This document shows positions 52,688 through 61,719 of a stretch of 64,000 nucleotides of DNA, piece after piece. Within the stretch, counting starts at the first letter, position 1. Every line of letters begins with the position of its first letter. The notes beneath the pieces are model-generated. The model ran no database searches. It was not told the origin of the DNA and saw only the letters and a list, made by a program, of their open reading frames with translations. Made by a program: the position numbers and the translations under genes. Source of the DNA: Streptomyces camelliae (GTDB lineage Bacteria; Actinomycetota; Actinomycetes; Streptomycetales; Streptomycetaceae); the NCBI RefSeq assembly GCF_027625935.1, contig NZ_CP115300.1:3906001-3970000 (forward strand), given 5' to 3'.

Positions 52688-52806
52688 GGGGGTATTGCTC
52701 CTCGAAAAGGATGGTGCGGATCGTGCTCTTGAAGCGTGGCACGGATTTCCGGTGCGAAGGTAGGAAAGATTTGCCCCTGGCTGCGGGCATTCAGAGCGGC
52801 AGGCTG

Positions 52807-52816
52807 TTGTCGACAA
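52807..52816. promoter_or_regulatory. TTGTC/GACAA palindrome upstream of wrbA-like gene
   Basis: TTGTCGACAA, perfect 10-bp inverted repeat, sharing TTGTC/GACAA half sites with the larger palindrome at 53730-53743 near the start of the same regulator. Confidence 0.45.
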
Positions 52817-52848
52817 TCCCTTGCGCATGCTCGGAATCTCATGCCTAT

Positions 52849-53691
52849 TTACTGTGCGATCCAGGAGGAGAGGAAACGCAGCCCTTCGTGAGAACGCGAG
52901 CCGGGTTCGGCGATCCAGATGATCAGCTGCTGGTCGGGGTCGGCCCCGCAGGTGAGGGCGTCCCAGTCGAGGGTGAGCTCGCCGGCGACCGGGTGGTCGA
53001 ACACCTTGACGCCACCGGTACGAGGTGCCGCAGGGCGGCCGCCCCACCACCGGCAGAACTGGTCGTCCCGCACCGACAGCTCGCCCACGAGGGCCATCAG
53101 CCCCGAGTCCTCGGGACGGGCGGCGGCCCGCAGGCGCAACACGGCCACAGCGTTGCGGGCGGAGTTCTCCCAGTCCGCGTACAGCGACTTCATGGCCGGG
53201 TCGGTGAAGAGCTGCCGGATGTAGTTGCGCCGCGTGTCGGGGACCTTCGTGAAGTCGGTGCCGAACAGGGCGGCGGCCATCGGGTTCCACGCCAGGATGT
53301 CCAGGTACCGGCCCAGGATCAGGCCCGGGGTCAGGCTGAGCTCGTTCAGGACCGTGCGCAGCATCGGGTCCGCCTTCTGCGGAGCCCGCCGCCGCGGCCG
53401 GCTGTTGTCCCGCCCGGCCAGCTCGAACAGGTGGTCCCGCTGGTCGTCGCCCAGACGCAGGACCCTGACGAGGGCCGACAGTACGGACGCCGAGGGAGAG
53501 ACGTGGCCCCGCTCCACGCGGGCGTAGTGGCCGGTACTGATGGCGGCGAGCGCGGCGACCTCTTCCCGGCGCAGGCCGGCCACCCGCCGGCGTCCGCCGG
53601 TGTCGGGCAGACCGACCGCATGGGGGCTGAGCTCCGCCCGGCGGGCCTTGAGGAATTCACCCAGCTCGCTGAGATGCGCACTGCTGGTCAT
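52849..53691 (-). CDS. XRE-family regulator with MmyB-type domain (second copy)
   Basis: A 280-residue paralogue of the 49961 regulator (LGEFLKARRAELSPHAVGLP, RREEVAALAAISTGHYARVERGHV; C-terminal MmyB-like LILGRYLDILAWNPMAAALF). It is downstream of a palindrome (53730-53743) next to its own promoter, and a smaller matching site lies in the wrbA-like upstream region, suggesting it controls both directions. The start is ATG 53691. Confidence 0.88.
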   Translation of the reverse strand: MTSSAHLSELGEFLKARRAELSPHAVGLPDTGGRRRVAGLRREEVAALAAISTGHYARVERGHVSPSASVLSALVRVLRLGDDQRDHLFELAGRDNSRPRRRAPQKADPMLRTVLNELSLTPGLILGRYLDILAWNPMAAALFGTDFTKVPDTRRNYIRQLFTDPAMKSLYADWENSARNAVAVLRLRAAARPEDSGLMALVGELSVRDDQFCRWWGGRPAAPRTGGVKVFDHPVAGELTLDWDALTCGADPDQQLIIWIAEPGSRSHEGLRFLSSWIAQ

Positions 53692-53729
53692 GGTGGCCAG
53701 TCTGCCCCCGTCGGCAAGTCGACAGGGTA

Positions 53730-53743
53730 GGACAATTTTGTCC
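53730..53743. promoter_or_regulatory. GGACAA-TT-TTGTCC operator upstream of XRE gene
   Basis: Perfect 14-bp palindrome with 6-bp arms and a TT centre, 38 bases upstream of the second XRE/MmyB start. Its GACAA/TTGTC halves match the site at 52807-52816. Confidence 0.55.
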
Positions 53744-53983
53744 CTGGATACGTCCCTGCCTGGGATGGAATTCTCCTCTGTACGGACCCTGCGAGCAGTG
53801 ACAGAGTCGAAGCGAAGACGGGCAGCGGGAGCCGGTCGACTGAATGTACGTCATCGATATCACCCTCTCGTGTGCCGGCTGCATTCCCTGTCGCGTGTGC
53901 CGGCTGCCCGGAATTCCCTGCGCCGCCTCCACCGGAAATTCCATATCCCACCCCCACCGATAGAACAGGTCAGGAACAGAGAG

Positions 53984-55000
53984 ATGCGAGCAACTGTGAT
54001 TCACGCCCCCGGCGACATCCGGGTGGAGGACGTCCCCGAGCCGGAGATCATCAAGCCGACGGACGCGATCATCCGGACCGTCGTCACCTGCGTGTGCGGT
54101 TCCGACCTGTGGGCCTACCGCGGTCTGGAGCCCGTCGACGAGCCGCACCCGATGGGGCACGAGTACGTCGGCATCGTCGAGGAGGTCGGCAGCGAGGTCA
54201 CCTCGGTCAAGCCGGGCCAGTTCGTCATCGGTTCCTTCGCCACCTCCGACAACACGTGCCCGAACTGCCTGGCGGGCTACCCGTCCAACTGTGTGCACCG
54301 CGAGTTCATGGGCACCTGCCAGGCCGAGTACGTCCGCATCCCCAACGCCCAGGGCACACTTGTCGCCACCGCCGAGCACCCGGCCGATGAGCTCCTGCCC
54401 AGCCTGCTGACGCTCTCCGACGTCATGGGAACCGGCTGGTACGCCGCGAAGGCCGCCGAGGTCAGGCCCGGCTCCACGGCCGTGGTCGTCGGTGACGGAG
54501 CGGTCGGCCTGTGCGGTGTGATCGCCGCCAAGGAACTCGGCGCCGAGCGGATCATCGCGATGAGCCGGCACGAGAACCGTCAGAAGCTCGCCCTGGAGTT
54601 CGGCGCCACCGACATCGTCACCGCGCGCGGCGACGAGGGCATCGCCCGCGTCAAGGAACTGACCGACGGTGTCGGCGCCGACAGCGTGCTGGAGTGCGTC
54701 GGCACCCCCGAGGCCATGCAGCAGGCCCTGCACTCCACCCGTCCCGGCGGCAACGTCGGCTTCGTCGGTGTCCCGCACGGTGTCGCGATCGACGGCCAGG
54801 AGCTGTTCTTCTCCCACGTCGGCCTGCGCGGCGGCCCGGCCCCGGTGCGCGCCTACCTGCCCGACCTCATCGGCCGGGTCCTCGACGGCCGCATCAACCC
54901 GGGCAAGGTCTTCGACCTCACCCTGCCCCTGGAGCAGGTCGCCGAGGGCTACCGGGCCATGGACGAGCGTCGCGCCATCAAGACCCTCCTGAAGCCCTGA
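53984..55000 (+). CDS. Zinc-dependent medium-chain alcohol dehydrogenase
   Basis: A 338-residue MDR dehydrogenase. Catalytic zinc ligands are visible: CGSDLWAYRG (Cys), GHEYVG (His/Glu) and a structural Cys loop (NTCPNCLAGYPSNC; three Cys rather than four). The Rossmann motif is VVGDGAVGLCGV. Start ATG 53984. It is divergent from the second XRE gene and next to a DUF2255 gene. Confidence 0.88.
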   Translation: MRATVIHAPGDIRVEDVPEPEIIKPTDAIIRTVVTCVCGSDLWAYRGLEPVDEPHPMGHEYVGIVEEVGSEVTSVKPGQFVIGSFATSDNTCPNCLAGYPSNCVHREFMGTCQAEYVRIPNAQGTLVATAEHPADELLPSLLTLSDVMGTGWYAAKAAEVRPGSTAVVVGDGAVGLCGVIAAKELGAERIIAMSRHENRQKLALEFGATDIVTARGDEGIARVKELTDGVGADSVLECVGTPEAMQQALHSTRPGGNVGFVGVPHGVAIDGQELFFSHVGLRGGPAPVRAYLPDLIGRVLDGRINPGKVFDLTLPLEQVAEGYRAMDERRAIKTLLKP

Positions 55001-55052
55001 CCCTGCCACGCCAAGCCCCGTGTGGGCGCGCCTCGGAGGAGACGTACAACGG

Positions 55053-55433
55053 ATGACGACCTGGACGAACGACGAACTGACCCGGATCGAGCACGCCGAC
55101 GAACTGCAGATGGCGCCTCTGCGACGCGACGGGACTCCGCGTGAACCGGTGCCGATCTGGGTCGTCCGCGACGGCGACGACCTCTACGTCCGCTCCTACC
55201 GAGGCAGCGCCGGCTCCTGGTACCGCGCGGCCCGGGCCGGCCACGCGGGCCACATCCGCTCGGGCGGCGTCGACAAGGACGTCACCTTCGCCGAGGTCAC
55301 CGACCCCGGCATCAACGACCGTATCGACGCCGCCTACCGCACCAAGTACGGCCGCTACGGCGCCGGTTACGTCGACCCCATGGTGGCGTCGCGGAACACG
55401 ACTCTGAAGCTTGTACCGCATGCCCGGTCTTGA
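55053..55433 (+). CDS. DUF2255-family protein
   Basis: A 126-residue protein with the pattern MTTWTNDELTRIEHADELQM and LVVRDGDDLYVRSYRG-like strand (IWVVRDGDDLYVRSYRGSAG). DUF2255 members resemble flavin-reductase or nitroreductase-associated proteins; no activity is established. Start ATG 55053 after GGAGGAG. Its 3' end overlaps the antiporter remnant by 14 bases. Confidence 0.8.
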   Translation: MTTWTNDELTRIEHADELQMAPLRRDGTPREPVPIWVVRDGDDLYVRSYRGSAGSWYRAARAGHAGHIRSGGVDKDVTFAEVTDPGINDRIDAAYRTKYGRYGAGYVDPMVASRNTTLKLVPHARS

Positions 55434-56077
55434 ACTCGTCGTGGTCCTGGGCGTGGCGGTGCTGGTGGGCAACGCCGTCGGACAGCGCTTCGGCATCGCC
55501 CCGCCCGTCGTCCTGCTCGTGACGGGTGTGATCCTGGGGTTCGTCCCGGCGGTACGGCAGGCCCAACTGCCGCCGGAGGTCGTGCTGCTGCTCTTCCTGC
55601 CGGTCCTGCTGTACTGGGAGAGCCTGACCACCTCCCTGCGGGAGATCCGTACCTGGTCCGCCCGCTCGACCGCCGTCCCCGGCAGCGGCTGCTCCGGGTC
55701 GGTCACCGGGCCCGTGTGGTCAGCGGACTGGCAGGGTTCCGGGGCGCGGTCTCCCTCGCGGCGGCGCTCTCGGGGCCGCAGACACTCGACTCGGGCGAGC
55801 CGTTCCCCGACCGCGGCTTCATCGTCTTCGTCACCTCGGGCGTCATCCTCGTGACACTGATGGCGCAAGGACTCCTGCTGCCGGCAGCGGCGCGCTGGGC
55901 GAAGCTGCCGCCCGCCCTCCCCCAGCTCTCGGCTTCGCTCGAAGCCGGGGGCCCCACCGCACCACCGTCGTCCGCCTCCGTGACCAACGCCGGATCGACG
56001 ACACCGTACTGCCCCGTCTGCAGGCCGCCCTCGGCAACGACGAGGTCCGCCTGTCCGGAGTCGTGACGGTGGAGTGA
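55420..56077 (+). pseudogene. Decayed CPA1-family Na+/H+ antiporter
   Basis: The N-terminal part (LELVVVLGVAVLVGNAVGQR, then VVLLVTGVILGFVPA) is normal for a sodium/proton antiporter, then the frame shifts and about 250 residues of helices are missing. In a second frame the late-helix motif VVSGLAGFRGAVSLAAALSG appears, and in a third the tail RRIDDTVLPRLQAAL. It is an internally deleted, frameshifted remnant overlapping the DUF2255 gene. Confidence 0.78.
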
Positions 56078-56136
56078 ACCCATCGCGGCGCGGGCGAAAG
56101 CCGGCCGCGCCAGACATCTCAGGAGTGAGCCTTTCC

Positions 56137-57072
56137 ATGAAAGCCGTGGGACTGACGGAATTCGGCGGGCCCGAAGTGCTCCGTGTCCTGGACCTTCCGC
56201 TTCCCGAGGCCGGGCCGGGCGAGGTCCGCATCCGGGTGCACGCGGCGGCGGTCAACCCGGTCGACACGCTGGTCCGCCGGGGAATCGCCTTCGTCTCCGA
56301 CGCCGAGCCGCCCTACGTTCCGGGGATGGACGCGGCCGGTGTGGTCGAGCAGATCGGTGAGGGAGCCGGCACCGGTCTCAGCGTCGGCGATCACGTCATG
56401 GCCGTCGCGGTCGTCTCCGGAACGCGCGGAGCGTACGCGGAGCACCTGGTCGTCCCCGCCGAGTCGGTGGTCCGCGTCCCGGCAGGCACCACCGGCGTCG
56501 AAGCCGCCACGCTGCCCATGAACGGCCTGACCGCCCTTATGGCACTGGACCTGCTCGAACTCTCCACGGGTGCCACCGTGGCGGTCACCGGGGCGGCCGG
56601 TGCGGTCGGCGGCTACGCCGTCCAGCTGGCCAAGGCGGACGGCTTCCGGGTGATCGCCGACGCGGCACCGAAGGACGAGCACCTGGTGAAGGCCCTGGGC
56701 GCCGACGTCGTACTGCCTCGCGGAACCGCGTTCCCGGAGCTGGTGCGGGGGGAGCTGCCCGAGGGGGTCGACGGACTCGTCGACACCGCGGGCGTCGCCG
56801 GGGTCGCCGTCCGCGCGGTGCGCGACGGCGGCCGGGTGGCGTCGTCGGCCGGCGGCGTCCAGGTGCCCGAAGACCGCGGCATCGTGACCCGGCACACGTT
56901 CGTGCCGCAGTACGCACGCGAGCAGGCCAAGCTCGACCGCCTCCGGCAGCTGGCCGAGGACGGCAGGCTCACCCCGCGGGTCGCCCGCACCCTGCCTGCC
57001 GAACACGCCGCCGAAGCACACCGGCTCCTGGAGGCGGGCGGCCTCCGGGGACGCTTGGTGCTCACCTTCTGA
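56137..57072 (+). CDS. NADP-dependent quinone oxidoreductase (zinc-free MDR)
   Basis: A 311-residue medium-chain reductase of the quinone-reductase branch (no catalytic zinc Cys). The NADPH-binding motif is VAVTGAAGAVGGYAVQLAKA, and the substrate entrance PYVPGMDAAGVVEQIGEGAG and PMNGLTALMALDLLEL are typical. It reduces quinones or enones. ATG 56137 follows AGGAG. Confidence 0.88.
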   Translation: MKAVGLTEFGGPEVLRVLDLPLPEAGPGEVRIRVHAAAVNPVDTLVRRGIAFVSDAEPPYVPGMDAAGVVEQIGEGAGTGLSVGDHVMAVAVVSGTRGAYAEHLVVPAESVVRVPAGTTGVEAATLPMNGLTALMALDLLELSTGATVAVTGAAGAVGGYAVQLAKADGFRVIADAAPKDEHLVKALGADVVLPRGTAFPELVRGELPEGVDGLVDTAGVAGVAVRAVRDGGRVASSAGGVQVPEDRGIVTRHTFVPQYAREQAKLDRLRQLAEDGRLTPRVARTLPAEHAAEAHRLLEAGGLRGRLVLTF

Positions 57073-57111
57073 AAGGCCCACCCCACCGCACCGCCCGAGG
57101 GGAGCACACGG

Positions 57112-57231
57112 ATGAACCCCACCTGCGACATCAGTGACGAACGGCAGGTCGCCGCCGCGGTCGACCGGACCGTGGAGACATTCGGCCGCCTCGACATGGC
57201 CTGCAACGACACCGGCATCCAGAGCCGCCCA
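57112..57231 (+). pseudogene. Fragment of a short-chain dehydrogenase
   Basis: The piece MNPTCDISDERQVAAAVDRT then VETFGRLDMACNDTGIQ corresponds to the N-terminal helix-strand part of an SDR around the NNAG motif (here NDTG), after which similarity ends. It has no nucleotide-binding start and no catalytic half. Confidence 0.6.
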
Positions 57232-57309
57232 ACCGTGGACGGCGGTCACGTGGTCCGACAGTCAGCGGGCACGATCTCACCGGGGATCCGTTGCAAGCCG
57301 GACATCGCA

Positions 57310-58035
57310 TCAGAAAGCCGTGCCCGTCTCCTCGGCCAGCGTCTGCAGGAGGCGGTCCTGGAACGTCTCGTCGTGGACGGCGCGGTGCGGCTGCTGCCGC
57401 TGGTGGTGGTACCAGTACCCGCCGGTCGTCAGGGCCTCGGGGTCGTCGCTGGAGACGAGCCACTCCTGGGTCCGATGGCCGAGTTCGAGATCGTCCGGTG
57501 CGCCCGGGCCGCCCATCTTGGTCGGCACCCAGCCCGGATCCACGGCGTTGCTGAACACCCCGGGGCGCAGGCGGGCCACCGCAGCGGCGAGGGTCGTGAC
57601 GAACAGCTTGCTGTCGGCGTGCGAGCCCGCGCTGTCGCCCCGCCAGTCGACCCCGGCGAGCGAGGGACGCCCACCGAAGTGGGAGCTGCTGCTCAGGTAC
57701 ACCAGCCGGTGCGGGTCGCGCAGCAGGGCCGTGAGCAGGTACGGCGCGATGATGTTGACCGGCATGACCGCCGGCCCGCTCCACACGCCGGCGTTGTGGA
57801 TGACCGCGTCGAGCGGTTGGGCGGCGTTCAGTTCGGCGGCGACGCGCCGTACGGCGTCACGGTCCGTGAAGTCGGCCACCACGAGGTGCGCCCCACGGTC
57901 GACCAGCGCGGCAAGGCCCGCCGCGCGCTTCCGGTTCCGGGCGTGCACCACCACATCGTGTCCCGCGGACAACAGCGAATCCGCCGAGGCACGTCCAAGA
58001 CCGTCCGCGGAACCGGTCACCAGGATCCGCCTCAC
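57310..58035 (-). CDS. SDR-family dehydrogenase with altered catalytic site
   Basis: A 241-residue short-chain dehydrogenase with the cofactor motif TGSADGLGRASADSL and NNAG-equivalent VIHNAGVW. The catalytic YxxxK is changed to HADSK (SAGSHADSKLFV): the Tyr is a His while the Lys remains. The change is one base (TAC to CAC, 57619-57621 on the reverse strand). The gene may be inactive or use a different mechanism. It follows a CMD and cupin set in the same direction. Confidence 0.85.
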   Translation of the reverse strand: MRRILVTGSADGLGRASADSLLSAGHDVVVHARNRKRAAGLAALVDRGAHLVVADFTDRDAVRRVAAELNAAQPLDAVIHNAGVWSGPAVMPVNIIAPYLLTALLRDPHRLVYLSSSSHFGGRPSLAGVDWRGDSAGSHADSKLFVTTLAAAVARLRPGVFSNAVDPGWVPTKMGGPGAPDDLELGHRTQEWLVSSDDPEALTTGGYWYHHQRQQPHRAVHDETFQDRLLQTLAEETGTAF

Positions 58036-58058
58036 GATCGCACCACCTCCTCAGGTGC

Positions 58059-58385
58059 TCAGGCCGAGAAGACCTGCTGCGCGGTCGTGATCGCCGTCAT
58101 GGCCTTGGGCCAGCCGGCGTAGAAGGCGAGGTGGGTGATCGCCTCGATCAGCTCGGTCTCGGTGACACCGTTCTCCTTCGCCCGTCCGAGGTGGAAGCGG
58201 AGCTGGTCGGCGTCACCACCGGCGACGAGGACGGCGACGGTGATCAGGCTGCGGTCGCGGGCGGCCAGTTCGGTGCGATTCCATACGTCCTCGAACAGGA
58301 CGTCGTCGGTGAGCTCGGCGAGCTTCGGAGCGAAGTCGCCGAGCATGCGGCGTCCGCCGCCGATCTGCTGGGGCTGGGTGGTCAT
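58059..58385 (-). CDS. Carboxymuconolactone decarboxylase-family protein
   Basis: A 108-residue CMD fold (FEDVWNRTELAARDRSLITVAVLVAGGDADQL; AITHLAFYAGWPKAMTA). The redox CxxC motif of AhpD-like members is absent, so this is the non-Cys branch with an unknown role. It is between an SDR and a cupin gene. Confidence 0.85.
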   Translation of the reverse strand: MTTQPQQIGGGRRMLGDFAPKLAELTDDVLFEDVWNRTELAARDRSLITVAVLVAGGDADQLRFHLGRAKENGVTETELIEAITHLAFYAGWPKAMTAITTAQQVFSA

Positions 58386-58401
58386 CGAAAGTCCTGTGTG
58401 G

Positions 58402-58794
58402 TCAGCGGCTGCGGGGGCGGTTGTACTGCTCGTCGGTGACCGGCTCGTTCCAGGTGGTTTCGTCGCCCTCCCACAGGGCGATGTGCTCCATGAAGCGGCC
58501 GGGGGTGGCGCCGTGCCAGTGCTCCTCGTTCGGAGGGCAGGCGACGGTCTCGCCGGGGTGGGCTTCGAACACGGTGCCGTCGCGGGTGCCGATCAGGGCG
58601 ATGCCGGAGACGACGTGCAGGGCCTGGCCCAGCGCGTGGATGTGCCAGTTGGTGCGGGCGCCGGGGGAGAAGCGGACCATGTTGGCACGCATCCGGGACG
58701 GCTCCTGGCCTGCGAAGATCACGTCGAACCAGACGTCGCCGGTGAACCAGTCCGCGGGAGCCTTGGTGGTGGCCTGCTGCTTGACGAATTCCAT
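58402..58794 (-). CDS. Cupin-domain protein
   Basis: A 130-residue single cupin with metal-ligand motif HIHALGQALHVVSGIALIG and second motif HPGETVACPPNEEHWHGATP. It could be a quercetinase-like or small-molecule-binding cupin. The divergent XRE/MmyB gene and an operator at 58902 lie upstream, so the SDR-CMD-cupin set is likely regulated by it. Confidence 0.85.
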   Translation of the reverse strand: MEFVKQQATTKAPADWFTGDVWFDVIFAGQEPSRMRANMVRFSPGARTNWHIHALGQALHVVSGIALIGTRDGTVFEAHPGETVACPPNEEHWHGATPGRFMEHIALWEGDETTWNEPVTDEQYNRPRSR

Positions 58795-58901
58795 GGTGTC
58801 TCTCTCAGAAGTGCGGGGGCAGTGAAGTGCGGGGGGGGAGTGCCGGGAACCGGCCCGTAACGCTCTGCGTAGAGGAAACCGCAGGCCAAGGGGCTGGAGA
58901 A

Positions 58902-58931
58902 GGTTCTGCCATTACAGGTACTGACAGAACC
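58902..58931. promoter_or_regulatory. Operator between cupin cluster and third XRE gene
   Basis: GGTTCTGCCA (58902-58911) and TGACAGAACC (58922-58931) form an inverted repeat with 9 of 10 positions matching and a 10-bp centre. It lies between the divergent cupin and XRE/MmyB genes. Confidence 0.55.
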
Positions 58932-58967
58932 CCCCATACGTACGCCGTCCGGCCTAGCCTCGACATC

Positions 58968-59834
58968 GTGAGCACCGAGAGCGACATCCGCGAGTTCCTG
59001 GCCTCCCGACGCGCCAAGATCACACCACAGCAGGCCGGCCTGCCCGCCTACGGCGGCAACCGGCGCGTGCCGGGCCTGCGCCGCGAAGAAGTCGCCCTCC
59101 TCGCCGGCGTCAGCATCGACTACTACGTCCGCCTGGAGCGCGGACACCTCGCCGGAGCCTCCGAGGAAGTCCTCGACGCCGTGGCGAACGCCCTCCAGCT
59201 CGACGAAGCGGAACGCGCCCACCTCTTCGACCTGGCGCGCGCCGCCGCCAAGCGTCCCGCCCGCCGGGCCAGACGCCGCGGCCCCCTGCCCGACAGCGTC
59301 CTGCGCGTCCTGCGGTCCATGACCGACTCCCCCGCCTTCATCCGCAACGGCCGCCTGGACATCCTGGCCACCAATCACCTCGGCCGCGCCCTGTACTCGC
59401 CCCTCTTCGCCGACGGCACCACGAAGACGGCCAACATCGCCCGCTTCCAGTTCCTCGATCCGCGCGGCCGTGACTTCTTCCCCGACTGGGAGGAGTCCGT
59501 GAACACCACCGTCTCGCTGCTGCGCACCGAGGCCGGCCGCGCCCCGCACGACAGCGAGCTGACCGGACTCATCGGCGAACTCGTCACCCGTAGCGAGGAG
59601 TTCCGCATCACCTGGGGCAAGCACAACGTGCGCCTGCACCACACCGGCCGCAAATCCTTCCATCACCCGGCCGTCGGCGTCCTCACCCTCGACTTCGACG
59701 CCATGGAACTGCCCGCCCAGCCCGGCCTGACCCTCACCGCCTACAGCGCCGCCCCCGGCACACCCGGGCACGACGCCCTGCGACTCCTCGCCTCCTGGGC
59801 CGCCTCCGCGGCGGAGGGCCGGCTGCTGCCCTGA
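58968..59834 (+). CDS. XRE-family regulator with MmyB-type domain (third copy)
   Basis: A 288-residue regulator (IREFLASRRAKITPQQAGLP, RREEVALLAGVSIDYYVRLERGHLAGA; MmyB-like FIRNGRLDILATNHLGRALY). It is the third such protein in 10 kb. GTG 58968 has a TAGCCT -10-like element 8 bases before it, so the message may be leaderless. It probably controls the divergent cupin-CMD-SDR set through the operator at 58902-58931. Confidence 0.87.
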   Translation: MSTESDIREFLASRRAKITPQQAGLPAYGGNRRVPGLRREEVALLAGVSIDYYVRLERGHLAGASEEVLDAVANALQLDEAERAHLFDLARAAAKRPARRARRRGPLPDSVLRVLRSMTDSPAFIRNGRLDILATNHLGRALYSPLFADGTTKTANIARFQFLDPRGRDFFPDWEESVNTTVSLLRTEAGRAPHDSELTGLIGELVTRSEEFRITWGKHNVRLHHTGRKSFHHPAVGVLTLDFDAMELPAQPGLTLTAYSAAPGTPGHDALRLLASWAASAAEGRLLP

Positions 59835-59963
59835 AGGGCCGGTGGGGAGCCGGTGAGGGGTCGATGAGCTGCCGGTGAAGGCCCCGTGAGGGGCCGGTGA
59901 TGTGTACGCGTCGCCCGTGCGCTACGGTGACTCGCTTTTGTCGCGTACCTATTGGGGGGTTTG

Positions 59964-61493
59964 ATGCGGCGAACCACAGCGGCAGCGAGTGTCGTCATCG
60001 CGCTCGGGCCGCTTCTTCTGGCCGGTGCTCCAACGGCGTCGGCCGCGGGCGGATCACTCACCGTCACGACGTTGGACCGGGCCGGCAAGCCGGTGTACGC
60101 CCAGGTGGCGGTCTACAACACGAAGACGAACGACTTCCGCTTCATCGACAGCAACAAGGCGACGTCACTGCCCGCCGGCAGCTACGAGCTCGTCACGTCC
60201 ATCCGCGACGCCCAGGACGAGGGCGCCACGGTCGGCGGGCACAATGTGACCGTCTCCGGGACCACGAAGACCACGTTCGACGCCCGGCAGGGCCGCGCGG
60301 TCAAGGTCTCGCTCAGCCCGAACCCGGGCAGCGGATACGACCAGACGGTCAGCGCGTACGTCTGCGCCTCCGACAACGGGCCCGCCAACATGGGCACGTC
60401 GGCGCCGGCGGGCGAGATGTACGTCATCCCGTCGAGCAGCAAGGCGTACGAGCTGTCCTACGGCACCACGTACCAGCCGCGGTCGGCGACCGGCGGGGAC
60501 TTCTGGGTGGCGTCCGCGACGCACACGGGCGGTGTGCCGTCCGGAGTGTCTGCGACGCTCAAGCAGTCCGGGCTGGCCGCCCTCAAGGTGTCCGCCCGTT
60601 CGGGCCCTGACAGCGGACAGGCGCGATTCATGTTCGACTACCAGGCGACGACGAGCACCGACAGCTGCTCGATGTCCACGAACTCGCTCCAGTTCCAGCG
60701 TGAGCTGCCCAACTCCTTCACCGCCCACCTCCCGGCCGGGCAGTGGCAGGTGGGCCAGGATGCCAACGACTTCATCTTCGACGGGTTCCACAGCTACGCG
60801 GCGGGCACGACGACCTCGCTGACCCTCGGTCACGCGGTCTGGGGACCCGGCGGGCGGCTGCCCTACACCTGGTACAAGCAGCTGTATCTCGGGTCCATCA
60901 ACATGTTCGCCGACCCGGCCCTGTCCGCCGGCGGGACACTGGCGAGCGGCAGCGTGCGGCTGACCCACGCGGGCAAGACGCTCTACTCGCAATCGTACGG
61001 CCGCGGGCAGGAGATCGACGGGCAGCCGGTGCTCCCCGGTGCGGGCTGGTACACGCTGTACGAAAACGGTCGGCGCAGCCTGCCGTCCGGTTCGCTGTCG
61101 ACCACGGCCAGCCTGAGCCTGACCTTCTACGCGGACCCCGGCAAGAACCAGCAGATCCGGGACTACATCACCCGGTTCTGGCCCTACGCGCTGAACTCCA
61201 GGAACCAGGCGGCCCCCGGTTCGACCACGACCGTCGCCCTGGGCATGCAGCGCACCGGCACGGGCGACGGCACGATCCAGCAGCTGTCGGACAGTGTGAA
61301 GTCCGTGCGGGCCTGGTACACCACGGACAACGGCACGACCTGGCACGCCACCGCCGCGAAGCTGTCCGGCGGCAGGTGGACCATCGCCGTCCACAACCCG
61401 TCCTCCGGCCGCGTCGGCCTGCGCTCGACGGTCACCGACACCCACGGCGACAGCTCGACCACGACGGTGTACAACGCGTACGCCGTCAGCTGA
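59964..61493 (+). CDS. Secreted beta-rich protein
   Basis: A 509-residue exported protein: signal peptide (ASVVIALGPLLLAGAPTASA) and a beta-sheet-rich mature part with Gly/Thr/Ser patches. I do not recognise a catalytic motif. The N-terminal strand-rich part SLTVTTLDRAGKPVYAQVAV resembles a carboxypeptidase-regulatory or Ig-like fold, and two Cys (AYVCASDNG and DSCSMSTN) may form a disulfide. ATG 59964 follows GGGGGG. A strong terminator follows the gene. Confidence 0.78.
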   Translation: MRRTTAAASVVIALGPLLLAGAPTASAAGGSLTVTTLDRAGKPVYAQVAVYNTKTNDFRFIDSNKATSLPAGSYELVTSIRDAQDEGATVGGHNVTVSGTTKTTFDARQGRAVKVSLSPNPGSGYDQTVSAYVCASDNGPANMGTSAPAGEMYVIPSSSKAYELSYGTTYQPRSATGGDFWVASATHTGGVPSGVSATLKQSGLAALKVSARSGPDSGQARFMFDYQATTSTDSCSMSTNSLQFQRELPNSFTAHLPAGQWQVGQDANDFIFDGFHSYAAGTTTSLTLGHAVWGPGGRLPYTWYKQLYLGSINMFADPALSAGGTLASGSVRLTHAGKTLYSQSYGRGQEIDGQPVLPGAGWYTLYENGRRSLPSGSLSTTASLSLTFYADPGKNQQIRDYITRFWPYALNSRNQAAPGSTTTVALGMQRTGTGDGTIQQLSDSVKSVRAWYTTDNGTTWHATAAKLSGGRWTIAVHNPSSGRVGLRSTVTDTHGDSSTTTVYNAYAVS

Positions 61494-61533
61494 GGCCCGA
61501 CGGCCCCACCACCGCCACACCGGCGACTCACAC

Positions 61534-61572
61534 CGGCGGCCCGCCCGAGGATCTTCCCCGGGCGGGCCGCCG
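61534..61572 (+). terminator. Strong terminator after the secreted protein gene
   Basis: CGGCGGCCCGCCC (61534-61546) is perfectly complementary to GGGCGGGCCGCCG (61560-61572), a 13-bp stem with a 13-nt loop. Confidence 0.75.
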
Positions 61573-61644
61573 GCCGCGTTGCGCCAGCGGCACCACAGCA
61601 CCGCAGTACACGTCCCGCAGAACACGTCCCGCATACGCACCCAC

Positions 61645-61661
61645 AGTACGTGCCCCGTACT
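61645..61661. promoter_or_regulatory. PadR operator candidate
   Basis: AGTACG-TGCCC-CGTACT (61645-61661), perfect 6-bp arms, 59 bases before the PadR start. The following TACTAT (61672-61677) is a plausible -10. PadR proteins usually bind AT- or GTAC-type palindromes upstream of their own operon. Confidence 0.5.
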
Positions 61662-61719
61662 ACGTGACAAGTACTATCGAGCCTCGTACCATGTCGTCCC
61701 GAAGGCAAGGAGACGACGC

